Shown here piece after piece: positions 27,252-34,707 of a stretch of DNA of 64,000 nucleotides (position 1 is the first letter of the stretch; each line of letters begins with the position of its first letter). The stretch spans positions 3,658,001-3,722,000 of the forward strand of contig OZ253937.1 in NCBI GenBank assembly GCA_965267185.1, written 5' to 3'. Below the pieces are notes generated by a model. It was not told where the DNA came from. It was given only the letters and a program-made list of their open reading frames with translations, and ran no database searches. A program made the translations under genes and the position numbers. The stretch is from G965267185 sp965267185 (GTDB lineage: Bacteria > Pseudomonadota > Alphaproteobacteria > UBA6615).

Positions 27252-27254
27252 GGC

Positions 27255-28028
27255 TTAGGGCGTCTCCGTTGCGGGATTGCCGTTGTCTTCGGGGAGCTTG
27301 CCGAGAATGATCATGCCCAGCACATCGTCCTCGGAAACTTCGCTGGTGTGACGTGTGTCGACCAGGCGGCCGTTTTTCATCACGCTCACGCGGTCCGACA
27401 AATCGAAAACGTCGTGCAAGTCATGGCTGATGAGGAAAATACCGATTCCCTCGGCCTTTAATTGCTTGATCAAGTCGGCAACCATTGCCGTTTCATGGGG
27501 TCCCAGCGCCGCCGTCGGCTCGTCCATGATCAAGATGCGTGCGTTGAACAGGATCGCCCGGGCGATGGCGACCGATTGGCGTTGGCCGCCCGACATCGTG
27601 CGCACCGGGTCGGTGATGTTTTTGAAGTTGGGGTTGAGCCGCTCGATTACCTTGCGCGCATCATGCTCCATGGCGTCGTCGTTCAGGGTGCCGAACGGCG
27701 TCATGATCTCGCGGCCGAGAAACATATTTGCTGGCGCATCGAGATTGTCGGCCAACGCGAGCGTTTGGTAGATCGTCTCGATGCCCAAATCCTGGGCGTC
27801 GCGTGGCGTCGCGATGTCCGCCCGCTTGCCGTCGATATAAATCTCGCCACCGTCCGCCGGGTAAGCGCCCGATAGCATTTTCATCAAGGTCGATTTCCCC
27901 GCCCCGTTGTGGCCTAGCAGGCCGACGACCTCGCCCGGCATGAGGTCGACCGAGACATCCTCGACAGCGTGAACACCGCCGAAGCGCTTGTAGATATTGC
28001 GCATTTCTACGAGAGGTGTCTGTGACAT
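27255..28028 (-). CDS. xylG: Sugar ABC transporter ATP-binding protein, single-domain type
   Basis: 257 residues from ATG 28028. Walker A GHNGAGKST, signature MSGGQRQSVAIARA, Walker B ILIMDEPTAALG and switch His in FLISHDLHD are all present. The frame stays open for a further 1300 bases upstream but that is antisense-frame read-through of the permease gene. E. coli XylG is about twice as long with two ATPase domains; this one has only one and should work as a homodimer. Gap to xylH is 11 bases. Confidence 0.9.
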   Translation of the reverse strand: MSQTPLVEMRNIYKRFGGVHAVEDVSVDLMPGEVVGLLGHNGAGKSTLMKMLSGAYPADGGEIYIDGKRADIATPRDAQDLGIETIYQTLALADNLDAPANMFLGREIMTPFGTLNDDAMEHDARKVIERLNPNFKNITDPVRTMSGGQRQSVAIARAILFNARILIMDEPTAALGPHETAMVADLIKQLKAEGIGIFLISHDLHDVFDLSDRVSVMKNGRLVDTRHTSEVSEDDVLGMIILGKLPEDNGNPATETP

Positions 28029-28039
28029 TGCGGACCTCC

Positions 28040-29269
28040 TCAGCGCCGGCGGCGGTTGTAGAAAACATCGAGCCCGACGGCGGCGATCAGCACGAGGCCG
28101 ATGATCACCTGCCGCATGGCGCTCGACACGCTCATGAGCACCATGCCGTTGTCGAGGCTTTGCATGATGACCGCGCCGAGAATGGCGCCGGCGATGGTGC
28201 CAATGCCGCCGGCAAGCGACGTGCCGCCGATAACCGCCGCTGCGATGACGCTGAGCTCGGCCAGATTTCCGAGCGAGTTGGTGCCGGCGTTGAGGCGCGC
28301 CGTTTGCACCACCGCGGCGACGGCACACAGCATACCCATGACCATGAAGATCAAGATCGTCGTGCGCTTGACGTTGACGCCCGATAGCTCGGCCGCTTCC
28401 GGGTTGCCGCCCATGGCGAACACGTAGCGGCCGAACTTGGTCGCCTTGGCGACAAAGGTCATCACCAGCACCGTGGCGATGAGGATTAGCACCGGCACCG
28501 GAATGCCGCGGGGGATGTCGGTGCGTGGCTTGGTGTAGGCATTCATCACCGAGACGAAACCGACGACGATTGCGGCAAGCACGACGAGGATCGCCAAATC
28601 GATCCAAATCGGCTTGACGGTGAACCCATAGCGCGCGCGCTTGCGCCGCGCCGCGAGCGACCACCACACCATGGCGGCGATCGCCGCAATGCCGAGGATC
28701 CAGCTCCAGGTCGCCCCGATCGAGCCATCGATGCCGCCGCCGAGAAGCTGATAGGTCGGGTCGAGCGGCGCCACTGTGCGGCCCTCGGTCACCAGCCAGG
28801 TCGCGCCGCGGAACATCAGTAATCCGCCCAGCGTGACGACAAATGCCGGTACGCCACCATAGGCGACCCACCAACCCTGCCATATACCGATTACGGCGCC
28901 GACCGCGAGGCCGGCGATGATCGCCAGCGGCCACCCCCAAGCGGTGCCGATAGGGAAGACTTCGACCTGCAGGAAAGCGACCACCATACCGGTAACGCCG
29001 AGCACCGAGCCTACCGAGAGATCGATATGGCGCGCCACGATCACCAACACCATCCCGGTCGCCATAATGCCGACGACGCTGGTTTGGACGGCCAGGTTGA
29101 AGAGGTTTCGCGCGGTGAGAAAAATACCCCCGGTCATCACGTCGAAGGCGATCCAAATCACGATAAGCGCCGCCACCATCGCCAGCATGCGCGTGTCGAG
29201 CTCGGCGGTTCGGAAAAACCGCTCGATCGTATTTTCGCGCGGCGGTGCCACGCCTTGACTGGTGGTCAT
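28040..29269 (-). CDS. xylH: Sugar ABC transporter permease, XylH-like
   Basis: 409 residues with about ten to twelve hydrophobic helices of the BPD_transp_2 family. The EAA-like region near SVIAAAVIGGTSLAGGIGTIAGAILGA (read in parts) near the C-terminus is typical of ribose/xylose permeases. ATG 29269 has AAGGAG six to seven bases upstream. A 28-base perfect palindrome sits between it and xylF, probably setting the ratio of binding protein to permease. Confidence 0.92.
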   Translation of the reverse strand: MTTSQGVAPPRENTIERFFRTAELDTRMLAMVAALIVIWIAFDVMTGGIFLTARNLFNLAVQTSVVGIMATGMVLVIVARHIDLSVGSVLGVTGMVVAFLQVEVFPIGTAWGWPLAIIAGLAVGAVIGIWQGWWVAYGGVPAFVVTLGGLLMFRGATWLVTEGRTVAPLDPTYQLLGGGIDGSIGATWSWILGIAAIAAMVWWSLAARRKRARYGFTVKPIWIDLAILVVLAAIVVGFVSVMNAYTKPRTDIPRGIPVPVLILIATVLVMTFVAKATKFGRYVFAMGGNPEAAELSGVNVKRTTILIFMVMGMLCAVAAVVQTARLNAGTNSLGNLAELSVIAAAVIGGTSLAGGIGTIAGAILGAVIMQSLDNGMVLMSVSSAMRQVIIGLVLIAAVGLDVFYNRRRR

Positions 29270-29336
29270 TCCTCGCTCCTTGCCGGTTCCCGATTACCAA
29301 GGCCGGAGTGTAGCGCATCCGTGTGATGCACAAGGG

Positions 29337-29364
29337 ACCCGCGCCGGCAGCTGCCGGCGCGGGT
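29337..29364 (-). promoter_or_regulatory. GC-rich palindromic hairpin between xylF and xylH
   Basis: ACCCGCGCCGGCAG followed directly by its exact complement, so a 28-base perfect palindrome. In RNA it makes a stem of about 12 pairs. Such hairpins after a binding-protein gene often protect its mRNA end or reduce read-through. There is no T-run, so full termination is unlikely. Confidence 0.65.
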
Positions 29365-29378
29365 GAGGCGGGAGGAAC

Positions 29379-30422
29379 CTACTTACAAGCGGCGGGGCCG
29401 TCAGAGCCAACACCCTGACAGGCGCGGTCCTTGCCGATCCAGCCAGCACCGATCACCACGTCCAGATTGTCTTTGGTGATCGGAACCGGCTTGAGGAAGA
29501 TCGCATCCATGGTCACGCCCTTGGGGCCGCCAGACCATTTTTGCGAACCGTCGACCTTGTCGAGCGCCGTGCCCGAGGCCAATACGCTGGCGATATTACC
29601 GGCAGCCTTGCCGAGCTCGCGGGCATCTTTCCATACGCTTACCGTTTGCAGGCCGAGCGCGACCCGGTTGAGAGCGGCGTGATCGCCGTCCTGGCCGCTG
29701 ACCGGCAGGCCTTCCAGGCCCTGCGCCGTCAACGCGGCAACCACGCCACCGGCGGTGCCGTCGTTCGAGGCGACGACCGCGTCGATCTTGTTGTCGTTGG
29801 CGGTGAGGATCTGCTCCATGTTCTTTTGAGCGTTCTCAGGCAGCCAGCCATCGGTGTACTGCTCGCCGACGACCTTGATGTCGCCGCTCTTGATGGCGGC
29901 GTCGAGCACTTCGAGTTGGCCCGCATGCAAGAAATCAGCGTTGGGATCGGCCGCCGAGCCCTTGATGAACACGTAGCGGCCTTTCGGCTGCAGTTTGAAC
30001 ACTTCGCGCGCCTGAATGCGGCCCACTTCCTTGTTGTCGAAGGTCAGGTAGAAAACACCCGGTACCTCGATCAAGCGGTCGTAGCCGACCACCGGAATGC
30101 CTTCCGCCTTGGCGCGGTCGATCGCCGGAACGATGGTCGCGGCATCTTGCGCCAGCACGATCAGCGCATCGGCGCCGCGTGCGATCAGGCTCTCGACATC
30201 CGCGAGCTGTTTCTCGGCGGAGCTTTGGGCGTCGGCGCTGATGTATTTGTCGCCGTTGGCTTCGATGGCGGCCTTCATAGCGGCTTCGTCGGTTTTCCAA
30301 CGCTCTTCCTGGAAGTTGGACCAGCTGACGCCGATCGTCAGACCTTCCGCGCCTGCGGTCGCCGCCGCAAACGCCACGATGAGTGCGCTGGCGCCTGCGA
30401 CCAGCCCGTTTAGCAACTTCAT
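29379..30422 (-). CDS. xylF: D-xylose-type ABC transporter substrate-binding protein
   Basis: 347 residues. Signal peptide ending AATAGAEG, then a two-lobed periplasmic sugar-binding fold (SIS/Peripla_BP_4). GVSWSNFQEERWKTDEAAMK, VPVVGYDRLI-like segment (GIPVVGYDRLIEVPG), VASNDGTAGGVVAAL and GLPVSGQDGDHAALNR match XylF proteins closely. GGGGAGAG precedes the ATG. First gene of the operon xylF-xylH-xylG-lacI; no xylose isomerase or kinase gene is in the window, so the transporter is detached from its catabolic genes. Confidence 0.92.
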   Translation of the reverse strand: MKLLNGLVAGASALIVAFAAATAGAEGLTIGVSWSNFQEERWKTDEAAMKAAIEANGDKYISADAQSSAEKQLADVESLIARGADALIVLAQDAATIVPAIDRAKAEGIPVVGYDRLIEVPGVFYLTFDNKEVGRIQAREVFKLQPKGRYVFIKGSAADPNADFLHAGQLEVLDAAIKSGDIKVVGEQYTDGWLPENAQKNMEQILTANDNKIDAVVASNDGTAGGVVAALTAQGLEGLPVSGQDGDHAALNRVALGLQTVSVWKDARELGKAAGNIASVLASGTALDKVDGSQKWSGGPKGVTMDAIFLKPVPITKDNLDVVIGAGWIGKDRACQGVGSDGPAACK

Positions 30423-30451
30423 CCGAATCTCTCCCCTTGTCTCTCTTTATT

Positions 30452-30467
30452 TGAGGTACGTACCTCA
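30452..30467. promoter_or_regulatory. LacI-type operator upstream of xylF
   Basis: TGAGGTACGTACCTCA is a 16-base perfect palindrome with a central CG, typical for LacI-family operators. It lies 30 bases before the xylF start. A half-site ACCTCA repeats at 30483-30488. The regulator encoded at the end of this operon (26223-27251) is the natural candidate. AT-rich sequence nearby may hold the promoter. Confidence 0.6.
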
Positions 30468-30539
30468 TACTTTGATGTATTAACCTCATTTTGCCCAAAA
30501 AGCAAATCATCAGGTCGTGTACGCCCTTTCTTGAGACCG

Positions 30540-32138
30540 TCAGTTCGCCGGTTTGGTGAGAGTTTTCGTGAGCGTTACGGTCTTGTTGACCGTGCTGGTC
30601 CGCCAGTCGCTCCAGGCGTTCACGCCGGGCCAGCGGACGCGTATCCGGGCCTCCTCAGCGTCGGCCACCCCGAAATGCTGCGGCGCCAAGATGCCGCCGG
30701 CGTGTCCGCCGCCGATCGTCACCTCGCGCACCTGGCGGCGTTGGCCGGTCGCCACTTCGATCCAGGCGCCGATCGCATGGCGATTCCCGTCCTCCTGGCG
30801 AAGCTCGACGGCCAGCCAGTTGCCCGCCTGTCCCGTATTGCGCCAAATCTCGACCGGCGCTTCGCGGTTAACCGCGACGATATCCAAGCGGCCGTCGCGG
30901 TTGAGGTCGATGACGGCGCCGCCGCGCCCGCTATGGGGGCTGGCAATGCCAGCTGCGGCGGCCACGTCGGTAAAGCGCCCATCCGCCGCGCCGAGCAGCA
31001 ATACGTTGGGGTCGTGCCGCGCAAAGTCGGCCATATCGGAGACGTTGCCCTTAACGATGAACAAATCATCGAGCCCGTCGTTATTGATGTCGGTGAACGC
31101 GGCGTGCCAACCGGTTGACGGCAGCGATTGGTCCGGTCCCGAGGTGGGCCGGTGGGCGGTGGCGCCGCGGGCGAACGCGATGTCCGTGTAGCTCGGCGCC
31201 TTGCCGGCATCCGCCGCCAGGCTGCGCAGCTTGTTGTCGGCCATGCTGGTGAGGAAATATTCGGGTCGGCCGTCGCCGGTGATGTCGCGGCTGGCGATGC
31301 CCATCCCCCAAATATTGAGCTGTTGCCAGCCATCGTCGCGGCCATAGCGTTGCGGCGGGGTGCCGGGCGATAGGCGCCAGAGTTGCTCCTCGCCGTCGCG
31401 GTAATATTGCCGGTCGTTGCTGATCCGCAGGTCGGCGGCGCCCGACGCGTTCCAATCGGAAAACAGGAGCGACAACGCACAATGGCCGGGGCGGAGTGCC
31501 AGGGGCTCAGCAAAGCCGTCGCCTGTCGCATTCGGGCGCAGCAAGACGTTATCGTGGCACGGCCCCTCGGAACTGTCCGGTGCGATGCGGTCGATATAGT
31601 TGGCGATCGCGAAGGTCGGCCAGCGCGCGCCGGGCTCCCAGGTCGCGCTGAACCCGGTCGACCAGGCGCCGCCGCCGGCGAACCTCCACGCCTCGTTGGC
31701 CCGCGCGAACCGGCAATCGCCGAGCCCGCGCAGCAGTACGTTCTCGCCGACGCGCAGCAGGACGAGATCGGTCTGGCCGTCGCCATCGATCTCAACCGGG
31801 TAGGCGCCAACAACGTCGCTTAGGGCTATTTCCGGTGTTGGCGTTAGCTCGAACGCAAGCGGGCCGCCCGGCGCGCTAGTATTGCGATAGAGCGCCGCCG
31901 GTGCCGCGCCGCCGGCGAACAGCAACTCGGGCAGCGCATCGCCGTTGCAATCGAAAGCTGCCACGCCACCGCCGACGATGAACGGAAACCCACCCTCGTA
32001 GCGGTGGTCGACCGAAGCGGCCTCCGGCAGGAAGGTGGGGGTCTGGACCTGACTATCCGCTGCCGCCGCCAATGATAGTGCCGCTAGCAGCGCCAGACCG
32101 CCCGCCAACCATAATCTCGCTCTATCCGTCATGAGCAA
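30540..32138 (-). CDS. Exported FG-GAP repeat protein with C-terminal ASPIC/UnbV domain (CRTAC1-like)
   Basis: 532 residues. Signal peptide (LALLAALSLAAAADS), then FG-GAP/VCBS repeats with loops DGDGQTDLV, ITGDGRPEYF, INNDGLDDLF and LNRDGRLDIV over residues 60-430, and a C-terminal ASPIC/UnbV-like domain with HFGVADAEEARIRVRWPG. TTG 32138 has AGAGGG seven bases upstream; ATG 32132 is the alternative. Found alone, its 3' end 118 bases before xylF. Function is unknown for this family; surface adhesion or polymer binding is likely. Confidence 0.85.
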   Translation of the reverse strand: MLMTDRARLWLAGGLALLAALSLAAAADSQVQTPTFLPEAASVDHRYEGGFPFIVGGGVAAFDCNGDALPELLFAGGAAPAALYRNTSAPGGPLAFELTPTPEIALSDVVGAYPVEIDGDGQTDLVLLRVGENVLLRGLGDCRFARANEAWRFAGGGAWSTGFSATWEPGARWPTFAIANYIDRIAPDSSEGPCHDNVLLRPNATGDGFAEPLALRPGHCALSLLFSDWNASGAADLRISNDRQYYRDGEEQLWRLSPGTPPQRYGRDDGWQQLNIWGMGIASRDITGDGRPEYFLTSMADNKLRSLAADAGKAPSYTDIAFARGATAHRPTSGPDQSLPSTGWHAAFTDINNDGLDDLFIVKGNVSDMADFARHDPNVLLLGAADGRFTDVAAAAGIASPHSGRGGAVIDLNRDGRLDIVAVNREAPVEIWRNTGQAGNWLAVELRQEDGNRHAIGAWIEVATGQRRQVREVTIGGGHAGGILAPQHFGVADAEEARIRVRWPGVNAWSDWRTSTVNKTVTLTKTLTKPAN

Positions 32139-32216
32139 AATTGTGCCCTCTGACGGTCGGCGCCGAAAGCCCCAATGAAGCTCGGGAAGTTATGTCGGAT
32201 GTGTTTCCGCCGCCGC

Positions 32217-32657
32217 TCAACCGTCGGCTAGCAATGGTGTCGGTTTGTCGCGAGCCACAATATTGGCGAGCAATACCCCAGCGACCATGGCCACGACGAA
32301 GATCGCGACCCGGCTGTCGCCATAGGCGAGGGCGGCGATCGATGGGCCGGCGCAAAAACCGACAAGGCCCCATCCGACGCCGTAGACTGCGGCGCCGCCG
32401 ATCAGACGGGCGTCGATATCGGATTTCGTCGGTAGGCTAAAACGATCGGCCAGCAGCGGGTTCGGCCGTTTGAGGACGAAGCGGAATGCTACCAGGGTCA
32501 CGGCGACCGCCCCGCCCATGACAAAGGCTAGACTTGGATCCCAAGCGCCGAAGACGTCGAAGAAGTCGAGCACTTTATCCGGATTAGTCATCTGCGAGAC
32601 GCCGAGACCCGCACCGAAGATCACCCCGCAGGCTAAGGCGGCGATATTGCGCATCAT
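32217..32657 (-). CDS. YeeE/YedE family membrane protein, second half (DUF6691-like)
   Basis: 146 residues, four hydrophobic helices. ATG 32657 has GGAGG eight bases upstream. The GVGWGLVGFCAGPSIAAL segment holds the conserved Cys of the C-terminal half of YeeE sulfur transporters. Pairs with the gene just upstream, which holds the other half of the fold, four bases apart. Likely forms one channel for a small sulfur compound such as thiosulfate (inference). Confidence 0.85.
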   Translation of the reverse strand: MMRNIAALACGVIFGAGLGVSQMTNPDKVLDFFDVFGAWDPSLAFVMGGAVAVTLVAFRFVLKRPNPLLADRFSLPTKSDIDARLIGGAAVYGVGWGLVGFCAGPSIAALAYGDSRVAIFVVAMVAGVLLANIVARDKPTPLLADG

Positions 32658-32661
32658 GGTC

Positions 32662-33084
32662 TTAGCCTCCGATGATGTGGCGGATGATGAAGACGGTGGC
32701 GAACGTCGTCGCCATGAACACTGCCGTTGCCACAAGCGATCGCGCCGATAACCGGCCGAGACCGCAGACGCCATGGCCGCTCGTGCACCCGCCGCCGAGC
32801 CGCGCGCCAAAGCCGGTGATCAGGCCTCCGGCGATCAACACCGGTAAGGTTGCGTCAATCTGCAAAGGTGCGTTGCCGGATAGTGCGGCGTATGCGAACG
32901 CACCGACGATGAGTCCGGCAAGAAACAATATCCGCCATACCGCGTCGTCCTTCGCGGCCGGCAACAAGCCGCCGAGAATACCGGCAACGCCGGCGATGCG
33001 GCCGTTCAATGCGAATAAAAGCGCCGACGCGATGCCGATTAGCGCCCCACCGACAAGAGCTGAGATAGGGGTGAAATTTTCCAT
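32662..33084 (-). CDS. YeeE/YedE family membrane protein, first half
   Basis: 140 residues, four helices. Motif GARLGGGCTSGHGVCGLGRLS has the two Cys of the family, thought to guide the sulfur substrate through the membrane. Followed directly by the second-half gene. An AT-rich imperfect dyad lies upstream, the region where ArsR-type sulfur regulators such as BigR bind in relatives, but no such regulator gene is present here. Confidence 0.87.
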   Translation of the reverse strand: MENFTPISALVGGALIGIASALLFALNGRIAGVAGILGGLLPAAKDDAVWRILFLAGLIVGAFAYAALSGNAPLQIDATLPVLIAGGLITGFGARLGGGCTSGHGVCGLGRLSARSLVATAVFMATTFATVFIIRHIIGG

Positions 33085-33130
33085 CGAAATAGTCCCTTTC
33101 GTCTGGGCTTGAAGGACGAAGCAGGAAGGT

Positions 33131-33157
33131 TCTTTATATTAGATAATTATAATAAAC
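33131..33157. promoter_or_regulatory. AT-rich imperfect dyad upstream of the YeeE pair
   Basis: The sequence around TATTAGATAATTATAATA (33137-33154) is an imperfect inverted repeat in an otherwise GC-rich area, about 50-70 bases before the first YeeE gene. It could be an operator or simply an AT-rich promoter. Confidence 0.3.
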
Positions 33158-33251
33158 AATTTCAACAATAGCAAAGGCGAAAACCGAAACGGCTGGCGTT
33201 TTCGTTGAATTGCACCGCTGGGTTCGATATGCGAATGTCGCAGCGGCTAGC

Positions 33252-33327
33252 GTCCCCTTCGTCTAGCGGCCTAGGACATCGGCCTCTCACGCCGAAAACA
33301 CGGGTTCGAGTCCCGTAGGGGACGCCA
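33252..33327 (+). tRNA. tRNA-Glu (CTC anticodon)
   Basis: Acceptor arms GTCCCCT (33252-33258) and AGGGGAC (33317-33323), discriminator G, encoded CCA at 33325-33327. Anticodon loop CTCTCAC gives CTC for GAG codons; the T-arm has GGTTCGAGTC. All stems pair. Confidence 0.97.
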
Positions 33328-33458
33328 ATCTCACTTTGTTCGATGTGTCCGACATATTCGCTTTCGAGCGAGCCTTGCTTTATCCAGCTACTGCTCGTAT
33401 TCGAAAATCGCGTCGTCTACTTTTTGGTGTTCCCTCGGCTTTCGTATAAAGTCGAAGA

Positions 33459-33980
33459 ATGCGAACTTTAATCGCCGCGACTGCATTTGCTGTTTGGCTC
33501 GAACCGCAGCTTGTATTCGCTCAATCGAACTCTGCAGTTGCTGGTTCACCGGATGGTCGCTGGCATTACGTGTTCGAGGCGGGTCCCGCGACTGCCGAGG
33601 AATGCGGGCGTATCGTCGACGGCCATTTAGATGTCGTCGACGGAAAAACGTCGTTCCATCTGTATCACCCGCGGGGCGGATTTCGATATAGCGACACCTT
33701 CGACGAGCAGAATCACCTCAAATCGCATGCGTTCAGCACCTGGGGCGAAGCGGACATTACGATGGTTCTTTCATCCAACTATGGTGTTGGCTACCTCTAT
33801 TACGCGGGCCCAATCTCGTGCCATGGCCGTATCGTTCTGGAGAAAGGCGCGGCAGTATCTTCTCACGCCCGGGAGTTCGCGGACCAGACCGAGCAAAATC
33901 GCTCAGCGGCGGAGAAAAGGTGCATCCAGTTGAATTATTTTCCTGCCTCGCGGGCATTCGATCGGTGCGTCGCGAAATAG
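33459..33980 (+). CDS. Small exported protein of unknown function
   Basis: 173 residues with a signal peptide (MRTLIAATAFAVWLEPQLVFA, cut before QSNS). The mature part has four cysteines (EECGRI, ISCHGR, KRCIQL, DRCVAK), so two disulfides are possible. It reads as a beta-rich periplasmic or secreted domain. No family recognised. It sits between the tRNA and the biosynthetic operon and has no partner. Confidence 0.7.
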   Translation: MRTLIAATAFAVWLEPQLVFAQSNSAVAGSPDGRWHYVFEAGPATAEECGRIVDGHLDVVDGKTSFHLYHPRGGFRYSDTFDEQNHLKSHAFSTWGEADITMVLSSNYGVGYLYYAGPISCHGRIVLEKGAAVSSHAREFADQTEQNRSAAEKRCIQLNYFPASRAFDRCVAK

Positions 33981-34041
33981 CAGACAAACCCTAAGCCGCA
34001 GTTCAATAAATCCGTTGCTTCGTTTCGCCTGCAATTTTTTA

Positions 34042-34087
34042 TTGAACGATGTTCATAATACCCCTATATTATTATGAACATCGTTCA
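34042..34087 (+). promoter_or_regulatory. Promoter flanked by two identical TetR-type operators
   Basis: TGAACGATGTTCATAAT (34043-34059) and its exact complement (34071-34087) enclose 11 bases. Each arm holds a dyad TGAAC-N3-GTTCA; their centres are 32 bases apart, about three helical turns. TTGAAC at 34042-34047 and TATATT at 34065-34070 give a -35/-10 pair with 17 bases between. The start point would be near 34077, inside the right operator, so a bound TetR-family repressor would block the operon at 34129-39480. No tetR gene is in the window. Confidence 0.6.
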
Positions 34088-34128
34088 TTTTTGGTGTCTG
34101 CTTTGATGCGGCTAGATTTGGAGAGGTC

Positions 34129-34707
34129 ATGACCGTTGAGCTTTTCGTCCTGATTTCGTTGGCCTTGGCGGCAATTGGCGCATTGCCCATCGTGTTCTTC
34201 CGCGGCGACCGGGAACTCAATATCCGGTGGTGGCTGACCGCCATGCCGTTCTTTATTGCCGCCGGTGCGATAGCCGGGGCGTTTCTCGGTCTCGTGCCGG
34301 TTTGGCGGCTTCATTACGCGCTCGCGGTATCCGTAGCGATTGCCGCCGTGATCGCTGCTGCGGGCTCTATCGCGCTCTTGTTCTATACGCTGGGGACGCA
34401 CCGGCGGCCCATCGCGCTTTGGCATCAGGCCAACGATGGACCAATCGAAATCGTGACCTGGGGCGCTTACGCCCGCATTCGTCATCCATTCTATTCGGCG
34501 TTCGCGCTGGCATTGGCTGCTGCGCTCTTGGCGGCGCCCTCAGTTGCGACGCTCGGTTGCTTCGTTTGGGGTGTCGCGGCGCTATCGCTGACCGCGTGGC
34601 GCGAGGAGCGGCGCTTACTAGTGTCGCGCTATGGCGCTGATTATCGCGCCTATATGGGGCACACCGGGCGTTTTCTGCCGCGCCTCGGGAGCGGCCGTCA
34701 TGCCTGA
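34129..34707 (+). CDS. ICMT/PEMT-like membrane methyltransferase
   Basis: 192 residues with about five hydrophobic helices. The C-terminal part has the SAM-binding pattern of isoprenylcysteine or phospholipid methyltransferases: ARIRHPFYSAF, then EERRLLVSRYGADYRAYMGHTGRFLP. First gene of the compact operon; GGAG five bases before ATG. Its end overlaps the next gene by eight bases. In the pathway it may methylate a lipophilic intermediate or product, which is inference. Confidence 0.78.
   Translation: MTVELFVLISLALAAIGALPIVFFRGDRELNIRWWLTAMPFFIAAGAIAGAFLGLVPVWRLHYALAVSVAIAAVIAAAGSIALLFYTLGTHRRPIALWHQANDGPIEIVTWGAYARIRHPFYSAFALALAAALLAAPSVATLGCFVWGVAALSLTAWREERRLLVSRYGADYRAYMGHTGRFLPRLGSGRHA

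Noticed and set aside
28029..29333. Long upstream extension of the xylG frame, as if a 692-residue fusion
   Set aside because: The extension overlaps xylH in another frame and has no family motif. The ATP-binding domain begins at ATG 28028.
29541..30413. 290-codon plus-strand frame inside xylF
   Set aside because: Antisense shadow of a clear xylF gene.
34043..34092. Intrinsic terminator for the 33459-33980 gene
   Set aside because: The stem is AT-rich and a -35/-10 pair is nested in it, with the operon starting about 40 bases later. An operator-promoter reading explains more, although both uses cannot be excluded.
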